Shown here: piece after piece, positions 1 to 7,752 of the stretch | Position numbering within the stretch: the stretch's first letter is position 1 | How the letters are laid out: the number at the start of each line of letters is the position of its first letter | DNA from: an uncultured Prevotella sp. | GTDB lineage: Bacteria; Bacteroidota; Bacteroidia; Bacteroidales; Bacteroidaceae | NCBI GenBank assembly: GCA_934183135.1 | Contig: CAKPRX010000079.1 | Location: 1 to 10,314 of the forward strand | Reading direction: 5' to 3' | DNA: 10,314 nt | The notes under the pieces: model-generated | Told to the model about the DNA's origin: nothing | Seen by the model: the letters and a program-made list of their open reading frames with translations, nothing else | Database searches by the model: none | Translations under genes and position numbers: made by a program

Positions 1-76
1 TGGCAAAATCCTGGGCAACTTTTTGTTGCTCAGGTACTTAAAAAGTTTAATTTATAATAGTGTTGCGGAAATAAGG
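1..76. other. AT-rich segment foreign to the GH13 gene; possible mobile-element end
   Basis: This stretch is AT-rich and unlike the GC-rich gene that follows. It contains a 10-bp stem (10-19 with 25-34, one G:T pair) around a T5 loop. The GH13 frame stays open through it from position 2, but the translated residues (LLRYLKSLIYNSVAEIRG) do not resemble the beta-strand and YYGDEIG region expected just before GMKFIP in this family. The change falls at about 70-79. Such a junction fits the end of an insertion sequence or another rearrangement, but no transposase is visible because the window starts here. An assembly join is the main alternative. Confidence 0.4.
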
Positions 77-577
77 GGGATGAAGTTCATACCCGACGCG
101 CCCAACGTGGAGGGTGCCAACGAGCGCGCGGGAACGCGCACGCCCATGCAGTGGGAGGCCGGAGCCACCGCGGGCTTCTCTACGTGTACGCCCGACAAGC
201 TGTATCTGCCCGTGAGCACCGACGGGGGCCACATCACGGTGGCCGCCGAGGAGAAGGACCGCACGTCGATGCTCCACTTCGTGCGCACGCTCATCAGCCT
301 GCGCCAGCAGACGCCGGCCCTGGGCAACACGGCCGCCTGGGCGCTGCTGAGCGACAAGGACAAGCCTTACCCCATGGTCTACCAGCGCAGCCTGGACGGC
401 CAGGTGTATGTGGTGGCCCTCAACCCATCGGAGAAAGCCGTTAAGGCCACCATACCCACACAGGGTGGCAGGGCCAAGGCTGTCATGGTGAGTGGCAAGG
501 CATCGTACAAAGCCGGAAAGACCACCGACCAACTGGTGCTCGGCAAGTGTACCGCGGTGGTGTACCGCATAGGATAA
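77..577 (+). CDS. 3' fragment of a GH13 alpha-glucosidase / alpha-amylase family enzyme
   Basis: About 165 residues match the C-terminal third of GH13 enzymes of the oligo-1,6-glucosidase/maltase type, which hydrolyse terminal alpha-glucosidic bonds in malto- or isomalto-oligosaccharides. The start, GMKFIPDAPNVEGANERAG, corresponds to the segment after the last catalytic-barrel strand. It is followed directly by the hallmark RTPMQW, then a GFST turn, then LHFVRTLISLRQQTPALG, the helix linking the barrel to the C-terminal beta-sandwich. The sandwich runs to the stop (VYVVALNPSEKA to AVVYRIG). The catalytic nucleophile, acid/base and third Asp lie upstream and are absent. The frame has no native start: the nearest ATG (80) is an internal Met of the family. 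This is therefore either a gene broken at about 77 or one cut by a rearrangement, and the fragment alone should be inactive. It ends 26 bp before a strong terminator. The family call is firm; the exact substrate is not known. Confidence 0.85.
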   Translation, partial: GMKFIPDAPNVEGANERAGTRTPMQWEAGATAGFSTCTPDKLYLPVSTDGGHITVAAEEKDRTSMLHFVRTLISLRQQTPALGNTAAWALLSDKDKPYPMVYQRSLDGQVYVVALNPSEKAVKATIPTQGGRAKAVMVSGKASYKAGKTTDQLVLGKCTAVVYRIG

Positions 578-602
578 TCAGTAAGGATTGCTATACATGG
601 GG

Positions 603-637
603 GAGCCTGGCGCGTCAGTCGCCAGGCTCTTCTTTTT
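603..637 (+). terminator. Rho-independent terminator of the GH13 gene
   Basis: A perfect 10-bp stem, GAGCCTGGCG (603-612) with CGCCAGGCTC (620-629), closes a 7-nt loop and is followed by TTCTTTTT (630-637). The T-tract lies only on the + side, so it terminates the GH13 transcript. The right arm and T-tract also encode the C-terminal residues of the converging AraC gene (EEPGD and stop, 615-632). Confidence 0.9.
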
Positions 638-1736
638 CGTCCTCGTCGCACCTGTCCTGCAGATGGTCACGGTACTCGGAGGGCGACATGCCCAGCGTGT
701 CGCTGAAAACACGGTAGAAAGTCTGCGCCGAGGCCATGCCACACTCGCGGCCGATGGCCTCGACGGTATATTCGGGATGTATTCTGAAGAGGCTGATGGC
801 CTCGTCTATGCGCAGGTTGTTGATATAGGTCCTGAACGAGGTGCCCACGTAGGTCTTGAACAGCTGGGCAAACTTGTTCTTGGGCACGTAGACCTCGCTG
901 ATGACATCGGCGCGCGTAAGGTTGGGGTTGAGGTACATCTTCTTCTCCACGATGGTCAGCATGATGGTGGCCAGCAGCCGCTCGTCGGCCGATATGCCCG
1001 GACGGCTGGCCCAGGTCCTGATACTGGGCGCATCGGCGGGCAGGCGGATGTCGGCCCCCACGGTAGAGCCATACACGATGTGGCGTATGCGGTTAAGACG
1101 GTTTATGACGGCCACCTGGGCGCGGTAGGCGCGGCGCACCTTGAGTACATAGTAGCCCACCAGATAGGCCAGGACCAGGGCCACCAACAGCACGGCAGCC
1201 AGGATGGCTATAAAGCAGGCCGGCGACAGGCTGACCGAGTACCAGGGGGTGGCCAGGGTTACGCCGGCCAAGGTGTCGGTGGGCTCGGTGTGGGCCATGG
1301 CCGCCCGGTGCTTACGGCTGGAACGGCTGGACAGGCTGTCGCGTATCAGCATGATGCGGGTGGCCACTCCTGTGGCCTCCCTATAGCGCCGCAGCTGGCG
1401 CAGACACTCAAACTGTGGGTGCAGGAAGTGGGTTACGAAGAGCGCGTGTATGGTGTCGTGGGTACACTTGTACACACTCTCGCCGTCGCGGAAACTTGTC
1501 AGCGCGCTGGCATAGCGCCCCTGCTTCATATAGCGGTAACCCTGGATACAGTCTATACAGCACGACTCGGCCTCATCGGTACCCGCCGCCCAGGTACCTT
1601 CCGGGGCGCTGGCCGGCGAGGCTCCCTCCGCCACGGGACAGGAGAGCATAAGCAGGGTGGCCGCCACCACGAGGGTGCGGGCCGCACATAGTAACTGGCC
1701 GGCCATTAAGGGTATTCGTATCAGGGTCTCTTTCAT
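615..1736 (-). CDS. Membrane-anchored AraC-family transcriptional regulator
   Basis: This 373-residue protein looks like a transmembrane one-component regulator. Residues 1-40 are an N-terminal hydrophobic signal region. Residues about 55-165 form a predicted periplasmic domain with a TPR-like stretch (YRYMKQGRYASALTSFRDGE) and several cysteines (59, 60, 63, 91, 111). Residues about 172-198 form a strong membrane helix. A short linker leads to a C-terminal AraC DNA-binding domain (about 255-360) with two helix-turn-helix units: DVISEVYVPKNKFAQLFKTYVG, then VEAIGRECGMASAQTFYRVFSDTLGMSPSEYR. The layout implies that an extracytoplasmic signal controls a cytoplasmic DNA-binding domain, as in SusR-like regulators, though this protein is shorter. 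It converges on the GH13 gene, so control of glycan use is plausible but unproven. The ATG at 1736 keeps the full signal region; Met11 (1706) is an alternative start that also leaves a signal sequence. Confidence 0.9.
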   Translation of the reverse strand: MKETLIRIPLMAGQLLCAARTLVVAATLLMLSCPVAEGASPASAPEGTWAAGTDEAESCCIDCIQGYRYMKQGRYASALTSFRDGESVYKCTHDTIHALFVTHFLHPQFECLRQLRRYREATGVATRIMLIRDSLSSRSSRKHRAAMAHTEPTDTLAGVTLATPWYSVSLSPACFIAILAAVLLVALVLAYLVGYYVLKVRRAYRAQVAVINRLNRIRHIVYGSTVGADIRLPADAPSIRTWASRPGISADERLLATIMLTIVEKKMYLNPNLTRADVISEVYVPKNKFAQLFKTYVGTSFRTYINNLRIDEAISLFRIHPEYTVEAIGRECGMASAQTFYRVFSDTLGMSPSEYRDHLQDRCDEDEKEEPGD

Positions 1737-1743
1737 TCTGCCA

Positions 1744-1751
1744 CAAAAGTA
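1744..1751 (-). promoter_or_regulatory. Candidate Bacteroidetes -7 promoter element for the AraC gene
   Basis: On the minus strand this reads TACTTTTG, an exact match to TAnnTTTG. It ends 7 nt before the ATG at 1736, so a transcript from it would have almost no leader. No clear TTTG -33 box is seen at 19-21 bp. A second exact match, TAATTTTG, lies farther upstream (minus strand, 1959-1966) and would give a leader of over 200 nt. Confidence 0.4.
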
Positions 1752-2233
1752 CGCAAAAAAAATCGCTCCAACGGGTTAATTTGTGTTTTTCTTCGGTCGC
1801 ACCGTCGTTATAGTGCCACACATAGGGACAAAAAAAAGGTAACCACATATCACATGCAGCTACCATAATACCCTTATATCGAATTTTATGAAGTGAAACT
1901 ATTAAGGATGTTATAACTCCCAGCCAGACCACTGTCCGCTATGTTATTTTAAGTACTGCAAAATTACAACTCACGGCACGAAAAACCGACACGAAAAAGG
2001 CACTTGGCGTATCAGATATTCATCTCAGCACGATTTTTAGGGGTCAATATGACTAAAACGACAGCAAATATCACTTTTGTCATATCAAAAATGGATTTTG
2101 AGCTATTTTTTGACCTACGAGAAAGCGCCCTTTGCCATACCGGAAACGCCCCATGAGCCATAAGAAGACCGCCCGGGGCGCCGTCCGGGGGCTGTGCTTA
2201 GACCCAGCGGATGCCAGACGGGGGTGTCAGTGT

Positions 2234-2287
2234 GCTTGTTCCATGAATGGTGGCGGCTCCCATTGTGGCCGCCACCATGGCACAAGC
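2234..2287. repeat. Long imperfect hairpin (54 bp)
   Basis: The core is an 11-bp perfect stem, ATGGTGGCGGC (2247-2257) with GCCGCCACCAT (2268-2278), around a 10-nt loop. The stem extends outward imperfectly to GCTTGT (2234-2239) pairing with ACAAGC (2282-2287). No T-tract follows on either strand, so this is not an obvious terminator. It lies just beside the ARG-box-like pair. Confidence 0.6.
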
Positions 2288-2310
2288 TGCCAAAAGCCTT
2301 TACACCCGAC

Positions 2311-2354
2311 TGTATATTTATGCAAAACAAGCGGCGATTATGTATAAATATACA
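2311..2354. promoter_or_regulatory. Pair of ARG-box-like palindromes
   Basis: TGTATATTTATGCA (2311-2324) and TGTATAAATATACA (2341-2354) each fit TGNATWWWWATNCA, the core of the ArgR/AhrC operator known from other bacteria. Their centres are 30 bp apart, about three helical turns; the classic E. coli pair is about 21 bp apart. No arginine gene, nor any clear CDS, starts next to them on either strand, so the regulatory target is unknown. Confidence 0.4.
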
Positions 2355-2561
2355 GCCGTAACGCCCGTTTTCCGGGGCGCAAATTCTGGAAAAACTCATC
2401 AAACCAGGACGATTTTCGGGGTCATCGGGGGCGTTTGGGGGCATAGCGAGGGGTGCGAAAGTAACAGCATTTTACAAAATAGGGGCATTTTCCGTCTCTC
2501 GCGCCGCTATTTTCGGCTCTTTCGGGGATGGTTTTCAGGGGCGCCAAGATGGTCATTTTTT

Positions 2562-2603
2562 TGCTCGCGATGGTCATTACGATTCTAATGACCATCGCGA
2601 GCA
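2562..2603. repeat. Perfect 18-bp palindrome with 6-nt loop
   Basis: An 18-bp perfect inverted repeat, TGCTCGCGATGGTCATTA (2562-2579) with TAATGACCATCGCGAGCA (2586-2603), surrounds the loop CGATTC. A T-run precedes it and an A-run follows it on the + strand, so neither strand has the stem-then-T order of a terminator. GATGGTCATT occurs once more just outside the palindrome (2549-2558), so the window holds three copies of this 10-mer. Confidence 0.75.
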
Positions 2604-2726
2604 CGAAAAAGGTGGTTTTCGGGTGGTCAGAAAATTGCCATTTTCGCCACCGCCGTCCCCAAGGCGAGCGTACAGACAAATGGCAGGAGGCCGAAAAGCC
2701 CTTGACAGACACAGAAACGGCAGAAA

Positions 2727-2740
2727 TGTATATTTATGCA
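2727..2740. promoter_or_regulatory. Third ARG-box-like palindrome
   Basis: TGTATATTTATGCA is an exact 14-bp copy of the site at 2311-2324, again without an adjacent gene start. The exact repetition within 420 bp makes chance less likely, but ArgR binding is inferred only from the pattern. Confidence 0.35.
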
Positions 2741-2769
2741 ATATCGGAAAAATATTTACGATACAGGGC

Positions 2770-2920
2770 AAAGGATTAAAGGCAAAAGGTAAAAGGGTAA
2801 AAAGGCAAAAAGCGCTCACGCTCGCTATCGCGCACACCCTTAGAAAGCCTGCCTACACACAGGGAGATGCTTTTACCATTTTACTCTTTTACCTTTCAAA
2901 ATCCTTTTTGCCTTTCTAAG
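2770..2920. repeat. Inverted pair of GGTAAAA / TTTTACC tracts
   Basis: The left arm (2770-2816) is a purine-rich run of GGYAAAA-like units ending in AAAAAGCGCT. The right arm (2869-2920) is the pyrimidine-rich mirror (GCTTTTACC, TTTTACTCTTTTACC and CCTTTTTGCC units). About 50 bp separate them. CTTAGAAAG (2839-2847) and CTTTCTAAG (2912-2920) form a further inverted pair. The arms could fold into one long imperfect hairpin. They sit downstream of the S41 operon's last stop and may stop or stabilise its transcript. The same kind of tract recurs at 9049-9437. Confidence 0.7.
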
Positions 2921-2956
2921 TTTCCCGACATCGCCAGGGAGAGGGGCGGGGGCCGC

Positions 2957-4528
2957 CTACTTAATAAGTGTAAGGGCCCTCTGCACCACGGGACTGTCCT
3001 CATTGACGACATGGAAGTAGTCGCTCATCTCCCACAGGTCGCGGGCCACGAGCGCCTTCATCTGCAGGCGGAGCGTGGGGAGAGAAGTGCGCACCTCATC
3101 GTCGTCACGGGGCTTGATATTCTGCTTGGCCGCATCGGCCAGCACCTTGTCGGTAAGCGACTGAGGAACGGTAAAACGGGCGTTGAAATCGGAAAAATCG
3201 GCATAACGGCTCAGCAGCTCCTTGCGATGCTGGTCTATGTACTGGACCATGTTGCTGACCACCACGCCGCTGGCCCAGAGCTTGCGGTGCAGCGCAGTAT
3301 AGCGCGTGGTGTCAAGGGGAACGAAGTAGTCGGGCATGATGCCACCGCCGCCGTAGACGGTACGGTGGCGACGCAGGGTGTAGTACTTGAGCGAGTCGGC
3401 GAAATGGATGCTGTCGGCACTGTAGAACTCGCCGTGCTTGTAACGCTTGTCTATATCCATGGCGTAGTCCATGGCGCGACCCTTGGTATAGGGTTTCTGG
3501 ATGCAACGCCCCGACGGGGTGTAGTAATGGGCCACGGTGATGCGCATCATGGAACCGTCGCTAAAGTCGATGGGGCGCTGTACCAGTCCCTTGCCAAAGG
3601 TGCGGCGGCCCACCACGATGGCGCGGTCCTGGTCCTGGAGGGCGCCGGTGACTATCTCTGAGGCCGAGGCCGAGAACTCGTTGACCAGCACCACCAGGCG
3701 CACGTCGCGCAGGGTGCCGTTGCCATTGGTACGGAAGTCGCGGCGCCCATCGCTACGTCCCTGGGTGTACACGATGAGGTCGCCCTTGGACAGAAACTCG
3801 TTGGCTATCTGGATGGCAGGCTGCATATAGCCGCCCCCATTCTCCTGCAGGTCCAGCACCAGGCTCTTCATGCCCTGCCTGCGCAGTGCGGCCACGGCCG
3901 TCATAAACTCGTCGTAGGTGGTGAGCCCGAAGCTGCCTATGCGGATGTAGCCCACCCCGGGGCGTATCATGTAGGCGGCGTCGAGGGTGGTTACGGGTAT
4001 CTTGTCGCGGGTCACCACAAAGTGGAGCACCCCGGCTATGCCGCGCCTCACCACCTGTACACGCACCTTGGTGCCCTTGGGACCGCGCAGGCGGCGCATT
4101 ATCTCCTGCTGGGTCATCTTGACGCCGGCTATGGCGGTGTCGTCGACCGCTATGATGCGGTCGCCGGCCATGATGCCTACCCGCTCGGACGGCCCCTTGA
4201 CCACGGGCTTGATAACGATAAGCGTGTCCTCGGAGATGTTGAACTGTATGCCTATGCCGTCGAACGACCCGTTCAGGGGCTCGTTCAGGGCGCTCGTCTC
4301 CTTGGCCGTGGTGTAGCTCGAGTGGGGGTCCAGCTTCTCGAGCATGCCCCGGATGGCATCCTCGACCAGCTTGTCGTCCGACACGGAGTCTACGTACAGG
4401 CTGGCGATGGCCATCTCGGCCATGCGCAGCTTGTTGAGCGGGCTGGCGCCGCCCATGTTGAAGCGTATCTGGGCCACCAGGCTGCAGCCCACCATGAGGG
4501 CGACGGCCACTGACATGAGTCTTTTCAT
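2957..4528 (-). CDS. S41-family C-terminal processing peptidase (CtpA/CtpB-like)
   Basis: This is a 523-residue secreted serine protease that trims or degrades envelope proteins. Numbered from the ATG at 4528, residues 1-20 are a signal peptide (MKRLMSVAVALMVGCSLVAQ). The likely cut follows LVA, but Cys15 leaves a weaker lipoprotein option. Residues about 35-85 are the conserved N-terminal helical region. A PDZ domain spans about 89-175 (FDGIGIQF to VVTRDK). The protease core follows with LVLDLQENGGG and NEFSASASEI. The predicted catalytic set is Ser288, Lys313 (GRRTFGKG) and Gln317; the 25 and 4 residue spacings match those known for CtpB. A C-terminal extension of about 170 residues is common in Bacteroidetes members. 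An upstream TTG (4543) would add five residues, but ATG4528 starts the signal peptide properly. The gene begins 31 bp after the parE stop and is the last gene of the operon. Confidence 0.95.
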   Translation of the reverse strand: MKRLMSVAVALMVGCSLVAQIRFNMGGASPLNKLRMAEMAIASLYVDSVSDDKLVEDAIRGMLEKLDPHSSYTTAKETSALNEPLNGSFDGIGIQFNISEDTLIVIKPVVKGPSERVGIMAGDRIIAVDDTAIAGVKMTQQEIMRRLRGPKGTKVRVQVVRRGIAGVLHFVVTRDKIPVTTLDAAYMIRPGVGYIRIGSFGLTTYDEFMTAVAALRRQGMKSLVLDLQENGGGYMQPAIQIANEFLSKGDLIVYTQGRSDGRRDFRTNGNGTLRDVRLVVLVNEFSASASEIVTGALQDQDRAIVVGRRTFGKGLVQRPIDFSDGSMMRITVAHYYTPSGRCIQKPYTKGRAMDYAMDIDKRYKHGEFYSADSIHFADSLKYYTLRRHRTVYGGGGIMPDYFVPLDTTRYTALHRKLWASGVVVSNMVQYIDQHRKELLSRYADFSDFNARFTVPQSLTDKVLADAAKQNIKPRDDDEVRTSLPTLRLQMKALVARDLWEMSDYFHVVNEDSPVVQRALTLIK

Positions 4529-4559
4529 CTTAGTTATATGCAAAAGGGTTAATGGAGGC

Positions 4560-6542
4560 TCAGTCCAGCGGGGCCGAGTCTTCCTCGGGCAAGTCTTCCT
4601 CGACCACCAGGTTATCGATGATGAAGTTCTGGCGCTCCATGGTGTTCTTGCCCATATAGTACTCTAACAGTTTCTGTACCTGGTCGTTCTTGTGCAGGGT
4701 AACCTGCTCCAGGCGCATATCGGGACCTATAAAACAAGCCATTTCATCGGGCCCTATCTCGCCGAGGCCCTTAAAGCGGGTTATCTCTGGGTCGGGGCCC
4801 AGCTCGCGGATGGCAGTCTGGCGCTCCTCGTCGGTATAACAGTAGCGCACGATGTAGTCGGTACGGCCCTTACGGTTGCCCGGCTTGCTGTCGGCCTCGG
4901 CCAGCACCTGCTTGTTCCTGATCTTGGAGCGCTTGTTGCGCACGCGGAAGAGGGGGGTCTGCAGCACGTACACGTGGCCCTTCTTGATAAGGTCGGGGAA
5001 GAACTGCAGGAAGAAGGTGATGATGAGCAGACGGATGTGCATGCCGTCGACATCGGCATCGGTGGCCACGATGACCTTGTTGTAACGCAGCGTGTCCAGG
5101 CCGTCCTCGATGTCGAGCGCCGCCTGCAGCAGGTTGAACTCCTCGTTCTCGTACACCACCTTCTTGGTAAGCCCGAACGAGTTGAGGGGCTTTCCGCGGA
5201 GCGAGAACACGGCCTGGGTGTTCACGTCGCGGCTCTTGGTGATGGAGCCGCTGGCCGAGTCGCCCTCGGTGATGAATATCGACGACTCTTCCTTGCGCTC
5301 ATTCTTGGCGTCAGAGAAGTGTATGCGGCAGTCGCGCAGCTTGCGGTTGTGCAGGTTGGCCTTCTTGGCACGCTCGCGGGCCAGCTTGGTAACGCCGGCC
5401 ATGGCCTTGCGCTCGCGCTCGCTCTCCTTAATCTTGTTCTCGATGACCTCGGCCACATCGGTGTGTATGTGCAGGTAGTTGTCTACCTCCTTCTTGACAA
5501 AGTCGCCGATACACTTGTTGACCGTCTCGGTGCCGCCGGGTGCCATGAGCGTAGAGCCCAGCTTAATCTTGGTCTGGCTCTCGAAAACGGGCTCTTGCAC
5601 GTTGATGGCTATGGCTGCCACGAGCCCGTTGCGTATGTCGGTGTACTCGTAGCCCTTGCCGAAGAACTCCTTGATGGTCTTGGCGATGTGCTCCTTGAAC
5701 GCGCTCTGGTGGGTGCCGCCCTGGGTGGTGTGCTGACCGTTGACAAAGGAGTAGTACTCCTCGCCATACTGGTTGGTGTGGGTGAAGGCTATCTCCAGGT
5801 CGTCGTTCTTCATGTGGACGATGGGATAGAGGCCCTCGACGGTCATGTTGTCGGTGAGCAGGTCCTCCAGGCCGTTACGGCTGCGTATGCGGCGGCCGTT
5901 GTACATGATGGTAAGACCCGAGTTGAGGTAAGTATAGTTGCGGAGCATGGTTTCCACGATGTCGTCGTGGAAGGAGTAGTCGCGGAAGAGGGTGTTGTCG
6001 GGCTCGAAGTAGATGTAGGTGCCGTTCTCGTCGGTGGTGGGCTCGGTATGGTCGCCCTGGAGCACGCCGCGCTCGAAGACCAGATGGCGCACACGGCCCT
6101 CGCGGTACGAGCGCACCTCGAAGTGGGCGCTCAGGGCGTTAACGGCCTTGATACCCACGCCATTGAGGCCCACGCTCTTCTTAAAGGCCTTGGAGTCGTA
6201 CTTGCCACCGGTGTTGAGCATGCTCACGGCCTCGACCAGCTTGCCCTGGGGGATGCCGCGGCCGTAGTCGCGTACGCTGACACGCAGGTTGTCGGCGATG
6301 TCGACCTCGATGCGGTCGCCGGCGTTCATCTTGAACTCGTCGATAGAGTTGTCTATCACCTCCTTGAGCAGCACATAGATGCCGTCCTCGGGCAGATTGC
6401 CGTCGCCCAGGCGGCCTATATACATGCCGGGGCGCGTGCGCACGTGCTCCATGTCGGACAGGTGGCGTATGTTGTCGTCGGTATAGGACACAGGCTGCTC
6501 CTGGACGGGTGCCTGGGCCTCGAACTGGTCGTCTTCTTTCAT
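4560..6542 (-). CDS. parE: DNA topoisomerase IV subunit B (type IIA, ATPase subunit)
   Basis: This 660-residue protein is the ATP-driven subunit of topoisomerase IV, which with ParC decatenates replicated chromosomes in the cytoplasm. The GHKL ATPase domain shows Glu61 and Asn65 ([12 protein letters not shown]), Asp92 in RDYGRGIP, and GLNGVGIK (125-132). The transducer domain carries the switch-lysine motif QTKIKLGS (323-330). The TOPRIM domain has EGDSASGS (Glu426), RGKPLN and the metal-binding DADVDG (495-500), and the C-terminal domain has [12 protein letters not shown]. The short length, lacking the large proteobacterial GyrB insertion, and the IKLGS form favour ParE over GyrB. The ATG overlaps the stop of the preceding acetyltransferase gene in ATGA, which implies coupled translation. 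The residual doubt is only gyrB versus parE. Confidence 0.93.
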   Translation of the reverse strand: MKEDDQFEAQAPVQEQPVSYTDDNIRHLSDMEHVRTRPGMYIGRLGDGNLPEDGIYVLLKEVIDNSIDEFKMNAGDRIEVDIADNLRVSVRDYGRGIPQGKLVEAVSMLNTGGKYDSKAFKKSVGLNGVGIKAVNALSAHFEVRSYREGRVRHLVFERGVLQGDHTEPTTDENGTYIYFEPDNTLFRDYSFHDDIVETMLRNYTYLNSGLTIMYNGRRIRSRNGLEDLLTDNMTVEGLYPIVHMKNDDLEIAFTHTNQYGEEYYSFVNGQHTTQGGTHQSAFKEHIAKTIKEFFGKGYEYTDIRNGLVAAIAINVQEPVFESQTKIKLGSTLMAPGGTETVNKCIGDFVKKEVDNYLHIHTDVAEVIENKIKESERERKAMAGVTKLARERAKKANLHNRKLRDCRIHFSDAKNERKEESSIFITEGDSASGSITKSRDVNTQAVFSLRGKPLNSFGLTKKVVYENEEFNLLQAALDIEDGLDTLRYNKVIVATDADVDGMHIRLLIITFFLQFFPDLIKKGHVYVLQTPLFRVRNKRSKIRNKQVLAEADSKPGNRKGRTDYIVRYCYTDEERQTAIRELGPDPEITRFKGLGEIGPDEMACFIGPDMRLEQVTLHKNDQVQKLLEYYMGKNTMERQNFIIDNLVVEEDLPEEDSAPLD

Positions 6543-7690
6543 CGTTCTATGTTTTTACGGTAACAGCGGCGGCGCTTGTGGTTGGTGGGATGCAGGGGGC
6601 CCCACTGGCTCTGCACGCCCTCGTTGCCCTCCATCTCGACCTGGCTCTCGCCCCACTTGAAGCCGTAAGCCTGGTAGCGGGGTATGAGGTCGGCGAAGAG
6701 GAGCGCGTTGGCGCCCTTGGCACGGTACTCGGGAAGGAAACCCATGAGGAGCAGGTCGACGCCCTCGGTCTTGTGCCACTTGATGGCGCGCAGCAGGTGA
6801 TACCAGCCGAAGGGGAACAGGCGGCCGCGGTGGCACTTCTGCAGGGCCCGCGAGAGCGAGGGGATGGTGATGCCCATGCCTGCCAGGCGGTTGCCGGCAT
6901 TGCCATCCTCGATAACGGTGATAAGGCTGAGGTCGGCCAGGGGGAAGTACATGTTGATGTACTGGTCTATCTGCCTGTCGGTGAGCTCGGAAAATCCGTA
7001 GAGGTCCTTATAGGTGGCGTTGACCAGCTCAAAGAGCTTACGGCCATAGCCTCCCTCGAACACGTCTTTCCTGGTAAGCTTGCGCACGTGCAGATTGTAG
7101 CGCTGCTCTATCATACGGGCTATCTTGGTGTACTTCTCGGGCGTGGTCTCGGGCACTTCCAGGTAGTACTCTACGTAGTCGTTGTCCTTGTTCCACCCTC
7201 CCAGGCGCTCCATGTGCTCGGGGTAGTAGGGGTAGTTGTAGATGGTGGGCATGGTGCCCAACTTGTCAAAGCCGAAGGTAAGCATGCCCTCGGGGTCCAT
7301 GTCGGTAAAGCCCAAGGGGCCCACTATACTGTACATGCCCTTGGCCCGCCCGTAGCTCTCTACGGCCTGGAGCAGCGCCCTGGACACCTCGATGTCGTCT
7401 ACGAAGTCTATCCAGCCGAAACGCACGTCGCGGCGGTTCCATTTCTCATTGGCATGGTGGTTGATAATGGCTGCCACGCGGCCGGCCAACTTGCCGTCGC
7501 GGTAGGCCAGGTAGTACTCGGCCTCGCAGAAGTCAAAGGCGGCATTGCGCTCAGGGCTCAGCGTGTTAAGCTCGTCGCTATAGAGATTGGGCACATCGTA
7601 TGCGTTGCCCTCATATAAATCGTAATGGAACTCAATAAAGGCTTTGAGGTCTTTCTTGGTTTCCACACGCTTGATACGTATGTCTGACAT
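6539..7690 (-). CDS. GNAT-fold acetyltransferase-like protein
   Basis: This 383-residue protein is of a kind common in Bacteroidales and usually labelled GNAT-family N-acetyltransferase. The N-terminal half (about 1-190) contains a GNAT-like start ([18 protein letters not shown]), a beta-hairpin ([20 protein letters not shown]) and a conserved [12 protein letters not shown] segment. The C-terminal half (about 195-370) ends with [19 protein letters not shown], which fits the acetyl-CoA pyrophosphate loop (R-x-x-G-x-A). It therefore looks like a tandem or expanded GNAT fold. The acyl acceptor is unknown. It is the first gene of the operon with parE and the S41 peptidase, with a promoter-like element 27 bp before the start. 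Its stop overlaps the parE start. No signal peptide is seen, so it should be cytoplasmic. Confidence 0.85.
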   Translation of the reverse strand: MSDIRIKRVETKKDLKAFIEFHYDLYEGNAYDVPNLYSDELNTLSPERNAAFDFCEAEYYLAYRDGKLAGRVAAIINHHANEKWNRRDVRFGWIDFVDDIEVSRALLQAVESYGRAKGMYSIVGPLGFTDMDPEGMLTFGFDKLGTMPTIYNYPYYPEHMERLGGWNKDNDYVEYYLEVPETTPEKYTKIARMIEQRYNLHVRKLTRKDVFEGGYGRKLFELVNATYKDLYGFSELTDRQIDQYINMYFPLADLSLITVIEDGNAGNRLAGMGITIPSLSRALQKCHRGRLFPFGWYHLLRAIKWHKTEGVDLLLMGFLPEYRAKGANALLFADLIPRYQAYGFKWGESQVEMEGNEGVQSQWGPLHPTNHKRRRCYRKNIER

Positions 7691-7716
7691 ATTAATTAAA
7701 AAACTCTTTAAGATTG

Positions 7717-7724
7717 CAAAAATA
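7717..7724 (-). promoter_or_regulatory. Candidate -7 promoter element for the acetyltransferase-parE-S41 operon
   Basis: On the minus strand this reads TATTTTTG, an exact TAnnTTTG match, ending 26 nt before the ATG at 7690. A consensus TTTG -33 box is not clear; a TTG-like core lies about 16 bp upstream. It is in the 62-bp gap after the methyltransferase stop, where no terminator hairpin is visible, so read-through from that gene is also possible. Confidence 0.5.
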
Positions 7725-7752
7725 GCAAATAAAACGGAGACAACGGCAGAAA

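Larger units (their letters stand above)
1752..2956. other. 1.2 kb spacer without a convincing gene
   Basis: No open frame here shows a recognisable domain or consistent codon usage. The longer frames on both strands run through palindromes and read as low-complexity translations. Composition changes along the stretch: 1750-2110 is AT-rich, 2115-2700 is GC-richer with hairpins, and 2770-2920 is made of purine/pyrimidine tracts. A 7-bp inverted pair ATATGAC/GTCATAT occurs near 2045-2090. The named structures inside the spacer are listed separately. No tRNA or rRNA was recognised. Confidence 0.7.

Noticed and set aside
588..1691. A 367-codon + strand frame opposite the AraC gene
   Set aside because: It is antisense to a protein with clear signal, membrane and AraC motifs, and shows no motif of its own.
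2562..2603. The perfect palindrome as a bidirectional terminator
   Set aside because: The T-run precedes and the A-run follows the stem, so neither strand gives a stem followed by a U-tract.
2115..2712. Several 70-110 codon frames in the gene-free spacer
   Set aside because: They run through palindromes and ARG-box-like sites, lack known motifs and overlap each other on both strands.
4692..6563. A 623-codon open frame on the + strand opposite parE
   Set aside because: It is the antisense of parE; its translation is a run of V, L, G, A and H typical of the complement of GC-rich genes, with no domain.
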